A stretch of 64,000 nt of DNA from Rhodococcus erythropolis NBRC 15567 (GTDB lineage Bacteria; Actinomycetota; Actinomycetes; Mycobacteriales; Mycobacteriaceae). The notes under the pieces were generated by a model, which saw only the letters and a list, made by a program, of their open reading frames with translations, did no database searches and was not told the origin of the DNA. The stretch covers positions 496,001-560,000 of the forward strand of contig NZ_BCRM01000001.1 in the NCBI RefSeq assembly GCF_001552595.1, given 5' to 3'. Position 1 is the first letter of the stretch, and every line of letters starts with the position of its first letter. Made by a program: the position numbers and the translations under genes. Of the stretch, positions 40,243 to 49,070 are shown one piece after another.

Positions 40243-42468
40243 TCAGTCTTTCGCGCGGGCCAGTTCGGACGGCCACCATATACGTTTCCCGATGTCGTGA
40301 GAGAGCGCAGGCACCAGGACACTGCGCACGATGATCGTATCGAGCAGCACACCGAAGGCCACGGCAAATCCGATCTCGGCGAGGAAGACCAGCGGCAGGA
40401 TGCCCAGTACGGCAAATGTTGCGGCCAAGACGATTCCGGCTGAGGTGATCACACCCCCGGTCACCGCAAGACCGCGCAGGACACCTGCACGGGTACCGAA
40501 TTCTCCGGTCTCCTCCCGGACTCTGGTCATCAGGAAGATGTTGTAGTCGATACCCAGAGCGACCAGGAACACGAAGGCGAACAGTGGGAACGATTGATCC
40601 GCCCCGGCGAACCCGAATACGTGTGTGAAGAAGAATCCGCTCACACCGAGGGTCGCCGCGAAGGAAAGTACCACGGTGACAATGAGAATCACCGGGATCA
40701 GCAGAGCGCGGAGCAAAGCGGCCAAGACCAGGAAGATCACCACCAACACGATCGGGATGATCAGGTTTCTGTCGCGGACCGAGGCCGCCTGAACATCAAG
40801 GGTGGTGGCCGTGCTGCCGCCGACGAGCGCGTCGGCGCCGGGCACGTCGTGGACGGCAGTCCGCAGTCGCTTGACAGTTTCGAGTGCCTGCGGCGAATCG
40901 TAAGAGTCGGCGAGGGTTGCATTGATCATGGTTCGGCCGTCGATCGGTGCAACGGTGAAAGCCGCAGGGGCGCAACCCGCAGCGGCGGCTTGTGCGACGG
41001 CAGCGGGGTTGGTCTTGATCAGCTCGCTGACCTTTGCGACGTCCACCTGGGTGCAGACGGCGCCGGGATCCTGCGAGATACCTTCGACGCCGCTGGCTGC
41101 TTTGATGACGGCGTCGGCCTGGTCGGCGTTTGCGGTGATCACGGCCGGTGCGCCGGCTCCGGGATCGAACTTTGAGTCGTAGAGTTCTTGTCCGACAACA
41201 GCGTCGGGACGATTGGTGAAGCTTTCGGTGGATGTCAGGCCATCGGTTTTGAGACTGCCGATCCCGGCCGCGAACAGGATGATCAACAAGACTGTGGCGC
41301 CGATCCACAGTGGGCGGTCCTTGCTGCCGACGGCCTCGGCGATCTTGCCCCACATCCCGTGCGTCGTAAGGTCTGCGGCGTGATCGACCTTGGGCTTGCG
41401 CGGCCAGAAGACCCACCGTCCGGTGGCGGCCAGAGCGACCGGCATGAACGTCATCATCACCAGATAGGTGCAGGCGATCCCGATGGCGGCAACGGGTCCG
41501 AGGCTCTTGTTGGAGTTGAGTTGAGAGAACGTCAGGCAAAGCAGACCGAGAATCACGGTGACAGCCGAAGCGGTGATGGCCGGCGCAGACTCGCGCCAGG
41601 CCTTGATCATCGCGTCGAAGCGGTTGGGATACGTGTGCAGTTCTTCGCGATAGCGAGAGATCAAGAGTAGGGCGTAGTCGGTACCGGCACCGATCACCAA
41701 CACGAAAAGGATGCCTTGAGATTGTCCGGTCAGAGTGAGTAATTCGGCTTTCGCGAGGAAATAGATCACCATCGACGACAAGCCGATGGCGAGGAGCGCG
41801 GAGAACAGCGGGAAGAACCACAACACCGGCGATCGGTACACGACAAGCAGGATTAGGATCACGACCAGGAGTGCCGCGCCAAGGAGCGCTCCGTCCAGAC
41901 CGGCAAAGGCGTCGATGAACGCAACGAGTAGCCCACCTGGCCCGGCTGGGAGTACCTCGACATCACCAGCTGCTTGTTTTGCTGCGTCGATGACGTTCTG
42001 CTCGGTGGTCGCCAGGACATCGCCTGCCACGGATGTGTCTCCGTCCTTGGCGACGAGTGGCACGAAGATCGACGCAGTTGTGCCGTCGGCGGAGTACTGA
42101 GTGGGTTGCATTCCGTCGGCGTCTACTCCGGAGATGCCGGCAATAGCGCCGTACGCCGAGTTGATTGCAGATTTGTCCGCCTCGGTGAGGGCCGAATCTC
42201 GATGGAACAGAACGAAACCAGGGATCGTCTCGACCGCGAGGAAGTTCGCGGATTGATTGCTGACGATCGTCGATTCTGCGGAACTCGGCAGGTACGAGGC
42301 GTTGTCGTTCTTCTGAACCTCGGCGAGTTTGCCTTGGAACGAACCGCCGAATCCGCCTGCGACGAAGGCAAAGATTGCAAGCGCGATCACGGTGAAGATC
42401 GGCAGTCGACGGCGTTTGACCGTTCCGCGCTCGTTCCGTTCTGCATCAGTTGTATCCAGCTTGGTCAT
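40243..42468 (-). CDS. MMPL/RND-family transporter
   Basis: A protein of 741 residues with two halves of six membrane segments, each after an extracytoplasmic loop. Features: LPIFTVIALAIFAFVAGGFG (TM1), SQGILFVLVIGAGTDYALLL in the first half and FAFVFLVALGIDYNIFLMTR in the second (the GTDYALL/GIDYNIF motifs with the proton-relay Asp-Tyr pairs). MMPL proteins export lipids or drugs across the membrane. It ends 3 bp from the convergent alkA stop. The substrate is unknown. Confidence 0.94.
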   Translation of the reverse strand: MTKLDTTDAERNERGTVKRRRLPIFTVIALAIFAFVAGGFGGSFQGKLAEVQKNDNASYLPSSAESTIVSNQSANFLAVETIPGFVLFHRDSALTEADKSAINSAYGAIAGISGVDADGMQPTQYSADGTTASIFVPLVAKDGDTSVAGDVLATTEQNVIDAAKQAAGDVEVLPAGPGGLLVAFIDAFAGLDGALLGAALLVVILILLVVYRSPVLWFFPLFSALLAIGLSSMVIYFLAKAELLTLTGQSQGILFVLVIGAGTDYALLLISRYREELHTYPNRFDAMIKAWRESAPAITASAVTVILGLLCLTFSQLNSNKSLGPVAAIGIACTYLVMMTFMPVALAATGRWVFWPRKPKVDHAADLTTHGMWGKIAEAVGSKDRPLWIGATVLLIILFAAGIGSLKTDGLTSTESFTNRPDAVVGQELYDSKFDPGAGAPAVITANADQADAVIKAASGVEGISQDPGAVCTQVDVAKVSELIKTNPAAVAQAAAAGCAPAAFTVAPIDGRTMINATLADSYDSPQALETVKRLRTAVHDVPGADALVGGSTATTLDVQAASVRDRNLIIPIVLVVIFLVLAALLRALLIPVILIVTVVLSFAATLGVSGFFFTHVFGFAGADQSFPLFAFVFLVALGIDYNIFLMTRVREETGEFGTRAGVLRGLAVTGGVITSAGIVLAATFAVLGILPLVFLAEIGFAVAFGVLLDTIIVRSVLVPALSHDIGKRIWWPSELARAKD

Positions 42469-42570
42469 GGTTCTCCTCGAACGCAGTCGACCAGCACCAA
42501 CAAAGCAACGTTTTCCAGTAGAACACGCAATACGGGCGCGGTGGAACCACTTGGAGTGGAATTGACGACG

Positions 42571-44121
42571 CTACGAAGTGCCTTTGCCGTAAGTCTCGCG
42601 GGCTGCGACGTCCATGGGAAAACGAACGACTGTGTCGCCGAACAACAATCGAGTTGCCGAAGCCGCAGCGGCCAGCACGTGGGCGGCACCTGACTCGGGG
42701 TTTCGGGTATGCACGACCACTTCGTCGTGCTGGAAGAAGACCAACTCGCCGTCCGGATCTTCGGCGAGGCGTCGCCTGAGGTCGGCGAGCAGGCACAACG
42801 CCCACTCGGACGCAGTGGCCTGAACGACGAAGTTTCGCGTGAAACGACCGCGGGCATGAGCGTCGCCGTGGGAGTAGAAGTCGGGAGACGGTGGGGGACA
42901 GGCCCGGCCGAGCAGTGACTTCACCACCTCGCCGCGCTCACCTGCCTTGGCAGCTTGCTCGACGTACTCGACGGCGACCGGGAATCGCTTCCGCAACAAG
43001 ATGAGCAGTGCTTTGGCTTCACCCGCCGTCGCCCCGTACAGGACTCCGAGGATTGCGACCTTGGCTTTTGCGCGATCCCCGCCGAAGGCTTCGGCACCGA
43101 CAAGTGCGTACAGATCGTCGTCGCCGGCGGCAGCCATCATGCGGCGGTCGCCGGACATGGCGGCCAGAATTCGGGGTTCGAGCTGACCGGCGTCGGCGAC
43201 GACGAACACGTGGCCCGGATCTGCGACGACGCTTGAGCGCATGGTCTTAGGAATCTGGAGGGCCCCGCCGCCCCGGCTCGCCCACCTGCCGGACACGACA
43301 CCACCGGGAACGTAGATCGGGCGGAATCGATCGCCCCGCACCCAACTGTCCATCCACTGCCAACCGTTGGTGCTGTACAGCTTGGCGAGTTCGCGGTGAC
43401 GTAGGAGCAGCGGCACAGCCGGATGATCGATTTCCTGCAGAAACCACTTGCGCGTCGACGGCAGTTCGATGCCCTGACGCCCGAACGCCTCGGTGATCTC
43501 CACCGAAGACGAAGGATTGACGGTGCGCCCGAAGACCTCGCTGATTTGGGCGGCAAGTTCCTGCATGCGTGCGGGGAGGTCGTATCCCGTCGGCCGCGGC
43601 CCCAGTCGTTCTTCGAGGAGTTCGCGGTGCTTCTGCGTCGAGAACGGCAGGCCCGTGTGCGTCATCTCGGCGGCGCTGAGAGCGCCGGCCGATTCTGCTG
43701 CGATCAACAAGTCCAGTCGAGCGTCCGTGCCGATGGTTGCGCGCTGATCGGCGAATTCGGTGGCGACGGCGAGAGGATCGAGAACGGGTGCAGTGTCGAA
43801 GAGTCCGAGTCGATCGTCGTCGAACTCCTCGGCAGGCGGTGACGGTTTGCCGACGCGCATTCCGAGTATCGCGCGGGTCAGGGAGATGTCGTGGCACCGC
43901 TGAACCCGTACGCCTGCCCGCAGTAGCGGTGGGTACACGGTCGCCGTACTCGGCCACACCCACCGCGGGTGCTCGGCTTCCTCGATGGTGCGCACCGCTG
44001 CGATCAGGTCGGGGTATTCGACGGGATCGGCGAGCGGCGTTCCACCGGGATCGGTCCGTAGGACAGTTGCCGTCACAGCTCCCGTGGACGTCGTACTACC
44101 GGGGACCAGGACAACTCGCAC
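42571..44121 (-). CDS. Family-A DNA polymerase-like protein (annotated exonuclease/polymerase type)
   Basis: A protein of 516 residues from GTG 44121. The C-terminal half has family-A motifs: motif A VVADAGQLEPRILAAMSGD, motif B DRAKAKVAILGVLYGAT, motif C FFQHDEVVVHT. The N-terminal 200 residues lie where a 3'-5' exonuclease would be, but no DxE pair (motif I) is seen, so exonuclease activity is doubtful. It is distinct from the essential PolA, which is longer. Actinobacteria carry such extra polymerases, thought to serve repair. Confidence 0.88.
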   Translation of the reverse strand: MRVVLVPGSTTSTGAVTATVLRTDPGGTPLADPVEYPDLIAAVRTIEEAEHPRWVWPSTATVYPPLLRAGVRVQRCHDISLTRAILGMRVGKPSPPAEEFDDDRLGLFDTAPVLDPLAVATEFADQRATIGTDARLDLLIAAESAGALSAAEMTHTGLPFSTQKHRELLEERLGPRPTGYDLPARMQELAAQISEVFGRTVNPSSSVEITEAFGRQGIELPSTRKWFLQEIDHPAVPLLLRHRELAKLYSTNGWQWMDSWVRGDRFRPIYVPGGVVSGRWASRGGGALQIPKTMRSSVVADPGHVFVVADAGQLEPRILAAMSGDRRMMAAAGDDDLYALVGAEAFGGDRAKAKVAILGVLYGATAGEAKALLILLRKRFPVAVEYVEQAAKAGERGEVVKSLLGRACPPPSPDFYSHGDAHARGRFTRNFVVQATASEWALCLLADLRRRLAEDPDGELVFFQHDEVVVHTRNPESGAAHVLAAAASATRLLFGDTVVRFPMDVAARETYGKGTS

Positions 44122-44168
44122 GACATCAGTGTGACGGCAGGGTCCGACACGCCATCGCTCGGCGCTGC

Positions 44169-45032
44169 TCAGGCCCCGACGAACCGGATGTGCTGACCCG
44201 GGCGGGCTTGGCCGAGTCGGTCGATATCTGCGTCCGCGACCACTCCGACCACCGGATACCCGCCGGTGATCGGGTGATCGGCGAGGAACACGACAGGTTG
44301 GCCGCTGGGTGGGACCTGGATCGATCCGAGCGTTACGCCTTCGGTGGGGAGTTCGGCGTCATTCGTTTGTTGCAGCAGTTCGTCGGTGCCGACACGATCG
44401 AGTCGCGCCCCGATTCGGTCCGAGTCGGTGGAGACCGCCCACTGCCCCCGCAGGAGCGATTCGGGGTTGGTGAATCGATCTGCGCGCGGCCCGAATACGA
44501 CTCGAATCTCGAGAGTCTCGTTTGTCATCGGTGGAACTGGTGCAAGGTCGACGAGCGAGAACGCGGTCGGCGAAGGCCCGATCGGGAGAACAACCTTGGG
44601 CTCGAGAGGCGCCGGACCTATCCCGGACATGGTGTCGGTGCTGCGCGATCCCAGGATCTCGGGAACCACAATGCCGCCTCGAACGGTCAGATACGTCCGC
44701 AGGCCACTCGGTGCGTAGTCGAGGCGGACGGTCTGACCGACGTCGAGAGCGATCACGCTCGAATGCCCGACCGGAATGCCGTCGCGGTAGGCCTGTGCGG
44801 GCGCCCCGGTGAACGCGATCGTTGCCTTTTGCTGCGCTCGAATGCTCAATCCGCCCAGGAGGACCTCGACGCCTGCCGCGCCCTCGTCGTTGCCGACGAG
44901 CCGGTTGCCGAGTTTGAGCGATCGCCTGTCCGCAGCACCGGAAACCCCGACGCCTGAGCGAAGGTGTCCGGTCCGTCCGAGGTCCTGGATCAAACTCAGC
45001 GGCCCGGTGTCGAGTATCTCCAGACCGCTCAT
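44169..45032 (-). CDS. pxpC: 5-oxoprolinase subunit C / biotin-dependent carboxyltransferase-type
   Basis: A protein of 287 residues from ATG 45032. Segments: GPLSLIQDLGRTGHLRSGVG, GAADRRSLKLGNRLVGND, AFTGAPAQAYRDGIPVG and VPPSGQPVVFLADHPITGGYP. This is the KipA/PxpC family. With PxpA and PxpB it forms prokaryotic 5-oxoprolinase, converting 5-oxo-L-proline to glutamate with ATP. It overlaps pxpB by 4 bp. No pxpA (LamB/YcsF) lies next to it in the window. Confidence 0.93.
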   Translation of the reverse strand: MSGLEILDTGPLSLIQDLGRTGHLRSGVGVSGAADRRSLKLGNRLVGNDEGAAGVEVLLGGLSIRAQQKATIAFTGAPAQAYRDGIPVGHSSVIALDVGQTVRLDYAPSGLRTYLTVRGGIVVPEILGSRSTDTMSGIGPAPLEPKVVLPIGPSPTAFSLVDLAPVPPMTNETLEIRVVFGPRADRFTNPESLLRGQWAVSTDSDRIGARLDRVGTDELLQQTNDAELPTEGVTLGSIQVPPSGQPVVFLADHPITGGYPVVGVVADADIDRLGQARPGQHIRFVGA

Positions 45033-45661
45033 CGGTCGTCCTCGTTGACGAAGCGCACGCGGCACCCGGGCTGAACGGCGGCCGGTGGTGTGGCGTTCAG
45101 ATCCCACATCACGGCGTCGGTGCTCCCGATGATCTGCCAGCCACCCGGCGATGCCCGCGGGTAGATCGCGCTGTATCCAGCGGCCAGGGCGACGGAACCG
45201 GCTGGCACTGCGGTTCGCGACTGAGTTCGACGTGGAACGTCGAGCCGAGTGTCGCCTGAAGTCAGGTAGGCGAAGCCGGGTGCGAATCCGATGAAGGCGC
45301 AACGCCACATCGCCCCGGTATGGGCCGCAACCACCTCGGAACGGCTCATTCCGAGTGACTGTGCGACGTCGTCGAGGTCGGGCCCGTCGTACCTGACGGC
45401 GATGGTGAGTGCATCCGTCTCGGAATGCTCGTCTGTGGTCGCGGCAGAATTGGTTTGCTCGAGATCGTTCAAGCACTTCCGGACGTACGTGAGATCTGCC
45501 GCCGGGGTGCACGTGACCAGGACCGTGCGAGCAGCGGGGAGGAAGTCTTCGACCCCGACCGGGGTGTTACGCGTCAGTGCTTCGGTGAACGCGAGAACGT
45601 CAGCTTCGGAATCGAGGTCTACGAGAAATGCGCGTTCTCCCGCGGGAAGTATGCGAGTCAC
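45029..45661 (-). CDS. pxpB: 5-oxoprolinase subunit B (KipI-like)
   Basis: A protein of 210 residues from GTG 45661, whose GTGA overlaps the stop of the MarR gene. KipI/PxpB motifs: AVRYDGPDLDDVAQSLGMS, then CAFIGFAPGFAYLTSGDTRL, VPRRTQSRTAVPAGSVALA and IYPRASPGGWQIIGST. It pairs with PxpC. The order MarR-pxpB-pxpC implies regulation by the MarR protein. Confidence 0.93.
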   Translation of the reverse strand: MTRILPAGERAFLVDLDSEADVLAFTEALTRNTPVGVEDFLPAARTVLVTCTPAADLTYVRKCLNDLEQTNSAATTDEHSETDALTIAVRYDGPDLDDVAQSLGMSRSEVVAAHTGAMWRCAFIGFAPGFAYLTSGDTRLDVPRRTQSRTAVPAGSVALAAGYSAIYPRASPGGWQIIGSTDAVMWDLNATPPAAVQPGCRVRFVNEDDR

Positions 45662-46137
45662 AGGGAGGGCTCCCGATCGATTCGAGTCCGCTCCACGTCC
45701 GCTCGCATCGCCACGATGAAACTCGCGATGGTAGCTCGCTCGGCCGCGGTGTAATTCCCGACGGTGCTCGCAGCCCGTGAAATGAGGGGGCCGAAGAAGC
45801 TCTCGCCCAGAGTGACCGCCGATGGTGTGACCTGCAAGAGCACCCGTCGACGGTCCGCTGAATCTCGCTCCCGAGCTACGTGCCCCGCTTTGACCATCCG
45901 GTCGACCAGTGCAGTCACCGACGCCGAGTTGATCCCGAGCTGTGAGCCCAACCAACCAGGCGTCGCCGGTGTGTCCGAGCGCTCGGCATCGAGAAGGCAG
46001 ATCAGTGCGCGGACGTCGGTCGAGTGCATTTTGTACTTGTTCGCAAAGCCGGAAACCGCCACGTTCAAGTCGACGGTCAGTGCGCGAAGCGAGTGGACGA
46101 TCGCCATCGCTTCGTCTTCTGCATCGCCGACGCTCAT
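45658..46137 (-). CDS. MarR-family regulator
   Basis: A protein of 159 residues from ATG 46137. The winged-helix core is TPGWLGSQLGINSASVTALV then VKAGHVARERDSADRRRVLL. It is the first gene of the pxpBC transcript and divergent from an alpha/beta hydrolase gene, with a nested inverted repeat in the 75-bp gap; it probably represses both sides. Confidence 0.92.
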   Translation of the reverse strand: MSVGDAEDEAMAIVHSLRALTVDLNVAVSGFANKYKMHSTDVRALICLLDAERSDTPATPGWLGSQLGINSASVTALVDRMVKAGHVARERDSADRRRVLLQVTPSAVTLGESFFGPLISRAASTVGNYTAAERATIASFIVAMRADVERTRIDREPSL

Positions 46138-46163
46138 GGATGCCTCCAGCCCTGGTGTGTTGT

Positions 46164-46196
46164 CTCTCGATTGTCTACTATCTCGATAGTCGAGAG
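46164..46196. promoter_or_regulatory. Nested inverted repeat, MarR operator candidate
   Basis: ACTATC-TC-GATAGT (46177-46190) is flanked by outer arms CTCTCGA (46164-46170) and TCGAGAG (46190-46196). It lies between the MarR and hydrolase genes, 16 bp before the hydrolase start. MarR dimers bind such dyads. Confidence 0.7.
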
Positions 46197-46212
46197 AAAA
46201 TGGGGGTGGGGA

Positions 46213-47046
46213 ATGGACTTCAATCGCGCATACGACGCGGTACTGACCAAATGGCCGCAAAAACCGCTGGGTGTGGATCTCTCAGGCCGGTTCGGCCGAA
46301 CGCATGTGAACGTCTGTGGACCTGAAGACTCGCGGCCGTTGATCCTTCTGCCCGGGGGAGGTGCCACTTCGACGGTGTGGTTCGACAACGTTGCGGCGCT
46401 GTCGAAATTCCGGCGTGTTTTTGCCGTCGACACCCTGGGCGATGCCGGACTCAGCATTCCCAATGGTGATCCGATGAAGTCCGTCGACGATCTGATCGAG
46501 TGGATGGACTCGATAGTCGATTGCACCGGCGCCGACACCGTCGATGTGATCGGACATTCCTACGGCGCAATGATTGCGTTGGCCTTTGCGCTGCATCGAC
46601 CGGATCGTGTCGGGAAACTTGTTCTGCTCGATCCTAATTCGAGTTTCGCCGGCATGAAGGCGGGCTACCTTCTGCGTGCGCTTCCGCTGTTGATATCCCC
46701 GTCGCGAGCACGCCGACGACGACTGCTGGAGTGGGAGACAGGTGAGTCGAGTATCGACTCCGACTGGCTGTCTCTTGTGGAAGTGGGCACTTCGGATCTA
46801 CCGCGACCCGATCTCGTAGTGCCTCAACGCCCTTCGAAAGAGGACTTGAGCGCACTGGATGTCGAGTTGCTGGTGGTCCTCGCACAGGACGGACGGGTGC
46901 ATGATGCGGAAACGGTGTCGAGGTCGGTGCGGGAGAGGATTCCCGCAGCACGTGTCGAGGTGCTGAAAGATGCTTCACATCACAGTATTCCGATGGTTCC
47001 CGCCGATGAACTCAACCGGGTGCTCGTCGACTTCTTGGAGGGGTAG
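46213..47046 (+). CDS. Alpha/beta-hydrolase
   Basis: A protein of 277 residues from ATG 46213. Motifs: LILLPGGGATSTVWFDN (oxyanion region), the nucleophile elbow VIGHSYGAMIALAFA (GHSYG), an Asp in VVLAQDGRVHD, and the catalytic His in KDASHHSIPM. It is divergent from MarR-pxpBC and may act on a related substrate such as a lactam, ester or amide (inferred). Confidence 0.92.
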   Translation: MDFNRAYDAVLTKWPQKPLGVDLSGRFGRTHVNVCGPEDSRPLILLPGGGATSTVWFDNVAALSKFRRVFAVDTLGDAGLSIPNGDPMKSVDDLIEWMDSIVDCTGADTVDVIGHSYGAMIALAFALHRPDRVGKLVLLDPNSSFAGMKAGYLLRALPLLISPSRARRRRLLEWETGESSIDSDWLSLVEVGTSDLPRPDLVVPQRPSKEDLSALDVELLVVLAQDGRVHDAETVSRSVRERIPAARVEVLKDASHHSIPMVPADELNRVLVDFLEG

Positions 47047-47050
47047 CGGA

Positions 47051-47494
47051 TCAGGGTGCGACGACGCACCCCGGACCGATCGGGGTGGCCGGATTGACAT
47101 TGACCGTTGTGACCGGCCCGCCCGCTGACGTCTGGTAGGCCATCAGAGAGTGTTCGCCGGGTGCGGTCGGAGTCCACAGCGTGACGGCGTGGCCGAGTAC
47201 AACCGGCAAGGTGAAATAGGGATTGACGGTGTCCCAGATCAATTCCTGCGGGAACATGGTCGACGCCCGGTTCAGGTCGACAATCGAGACGTTCGACTCG
47301 TCCAACGCTGCTGTCCTGGCAACCACCAGATACGTGCAGCCCGCCCCGTACGGCGTTGTCGGCCCGCTACTGAGACCCGGAAGGATCGTGACGTCGACTA
47401 CGTCCGCGGAAGCTGACGTCGCGGACCAGATCGCGGCGCTCGCGCTGATGGCGGCGGCGATCACGGTAGTGCGAGCGATTCGTGAAAGTGTCAT
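47051..47494 (-). CDS. Exported hypothetical protein
   Basis: A protein of 147 residues with a Sec signal peptide (SRIARTTVIAAAISASAAIW then SATSASADV, cleavage after ASA). The mature part has two Cys (PYGAGCTYLVVA and the C-terminal GPGCVVAP) that could form a disulfide. Its sequence resembles small secreted immunoglobulin-like mycobacterial proteins, but no family is certain. It is convergent with the hydrolase gene. Confidence 0.78.
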   Translation of the reverse strand: MTLSRIARTTVIAAAISASAAIWSATSASADVVDVTILPGLSSGPTTPYGAGCTYLVVARTAALDESNVSIVDLNRASTMFPQELIWDTVNPYFTLPVVLGHAVTLWTPTAPGEHSLMAYQTSAGGPVTTVNVNPATPIGPGCVVAP

Positions 47495-47532
47495 ACCAGC
47501 AGGTCGGTTTCATCCTGCGGAGCGTTACAGTT

Positions 47533-47566
47533 GAAGGCCCCGACCTCAACAGAGATCAGGGCCTTC
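47533..47566 (-). terminator. Candidate terminator hairpin after aldehyde dehydrogenase gene
   Basis: GAAGGCCC (47533-47540) and GGGCCTTC (47559-47566) pair around an 18-nt loop between the minus-strand aldehyde dehydrogenase stop and the next minus-strand gene. The T-rich stretch lies on the plus side (CTTTGT), so it is not a clear U-tract terminator for the minus strand. Confidence 0.45.
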
Positions 47567-47594
47567 CTTTGTATTGCGCTACTTTTGCACCGAG

Positions 47595-48971
47595 CTACTT
47601 CTTGGAGACGCGGAGCAGCTTCTTGTTCACGAACTCGTCCATTCCCCACGGACCGAGCTCGCGGCCGACTCCGGAGCGCTTGACTCCGCCGAAGGGCAGA
47701 CCGGGCAACGTCGTTCCGTGCTCGTTGACAAACGCCATTCCCACGTCGAGATCGGCAGCGACCGACCGGGCGGAATCGAGATCGCTGCTCCAGACAGACC
47801 CGCTCAGACCGTAGACCGACGAATTGGCAAGTTTCACAGCCTCGCTGGCCGACTTGACCTTGTAGACGACGCCGGCAGGTCCGAACAGTTCTTCGCTGTA
47901 AGCCCGCATGTCCGGGGTCACGTCTGCGAGCAACGTCGGCTGAACGTAGGCGCCCGGGCCGTCGATCTTCTTCCCACCGGTGAGCAGCGTCGCTCCCTTG
48001 GACACAGCGTCGTCGATCTGCTCGATCAGAGTGTCTGCCGCGCTCTGTGAGGACAACGGGCCCAGGACAGTGGATTCGTCCAACGGGTCACCGGCAGAAA
48101 CGGATTCGAAGGACGTCGCCAATTTGCGGGTGAAGTCGTCGTAGAAATCTTCGGTGACGATGAAACGCTTGGCCGCATTGCAGGCCTGACCGGCATTGGA
48201 CAGACGCGCCTTGGTTGCGGACTTGACGGTGGCATCCATGTCGTCGGAATCGAGGACAATGAACACGTCCGATCCGCCGAGTTCGAGGACGACCTTCTTG
48301 AGATTGCGTCCCGCAGTTTCGGCGACACTGGTGCCGGCGCGTTCGCTGCCAGTCAGTGACACACCTTGAACTCGTGGATCGGCGATCATGTCCGCGATCT
48401 GCTCGTTGGTCGCGAAGACGTTGACGTACGCGTCGTCCGGCAATCCGGCTTGTCGCAAAATCTCTTCCATCAGCAGAGCCGACTGCGGACAGTTGGACGC
48501 GTGCTTGAGAATGATCGTGTTGCCCAGCATGAGATTCGGTGCCGCGAAGCGGGCGACCTGGTAGTACGGGAAGTTCCACGGCATGACGCCGATCAGGGCA
48601 CCGATCGGTCGCCGGTACACAACCGACTCCTCGGCCCCGGGAACGTCGAGCCGTTCTTCCTCGAGCAACGCCGGACCGTGGTCTGCGTACCACTGATAGA
48701 TCGCGGCCGAGAGTTGTACTTCGCCCTTGGCCTCGCGGACCGGCTTACCCATCTCCAACGAGATCATTCGGGCCAGTTCATCTGCTCGCTCTGTGTACAG
48801 TTCGGCGGTCTTGCTCAGGACTGCCGCACGTTGCTGTGGCGCACTGTTGCGCCAGGTCAAGTAGCCGCGATGCGTGTTCGCAAGTGCGGCTTCAACTCCG
48901 GCGTCATCCAAAGTATCGAATTCCCTGACGGTTTCACCTGTCGCGGGATTGACTGTTTTGTAATTAGCCAT
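47595..48971 (-). CDS. NAD(P)-dependent aldehyde dehydrogenase (succinate-semialdehyde type)
   Basis: A protein of 458 residues from ATG 48971. Motifs: GALIGVMPWNFPYYQVARF, SLTGSERAGTSVAETAG, the catalytic Glu in VVLELGGSDVFIVL, the Cys in NAGQACNAAKRFIV and the C-terminal LPFGGVKRSGVGRELG. The short length and YQVARF sequence fit the GabD2/SSADH group, which oxidises succinate semialdehyde or related aldehydes. Confidence 0.93.
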   Translation of the reverse strand: MANYKTVNPATGETVREFDTLDDAGVEAALANTHRGYLTWRNSAPQQRAAVLSKTAELYTERADELARMISLEMGKPVREAKGEVQLSAAIYQWYADHGPALLEEERLDVPGAEESVVYRRPIGALIGVMPWNFPYYQVARFAAPNLMLGNTIILKHASNCPQSALLMEEILRQAGLPDDAYVNVFATNEQIADMIADPRVQGVSLTGSERAGTSVAETAGRNLKKVVLELGGSDVFIVLDSDDMDATVKSATKARLSNAGQACNAAKRFIVTEDFYDDFTRKLATSFESVSAGDPLDESTVLGPLSSQSAADTLIEQIDDAVSKGATLLTGGKKIDGPGAYVQPTLLADVTPDMRAYSEELFGPAGVVYKVKSASEAVKLANSSVYGLSGSVWSSDLDSARSVAADLDVGMAFVNEHGTTLPGLPFGGVKRSGVGRELGPWGMDEFVNKKLLRVSKK

Positions 48972-49070
48972 AGTTGTACAACGTGCGGAAGGGGGTCGAA
49001 GATTCCCGAAACGCACAATCACATTGAATCGGCCCAACAGGTTTCGATCAAATCCCGGCTGGGTACCATC

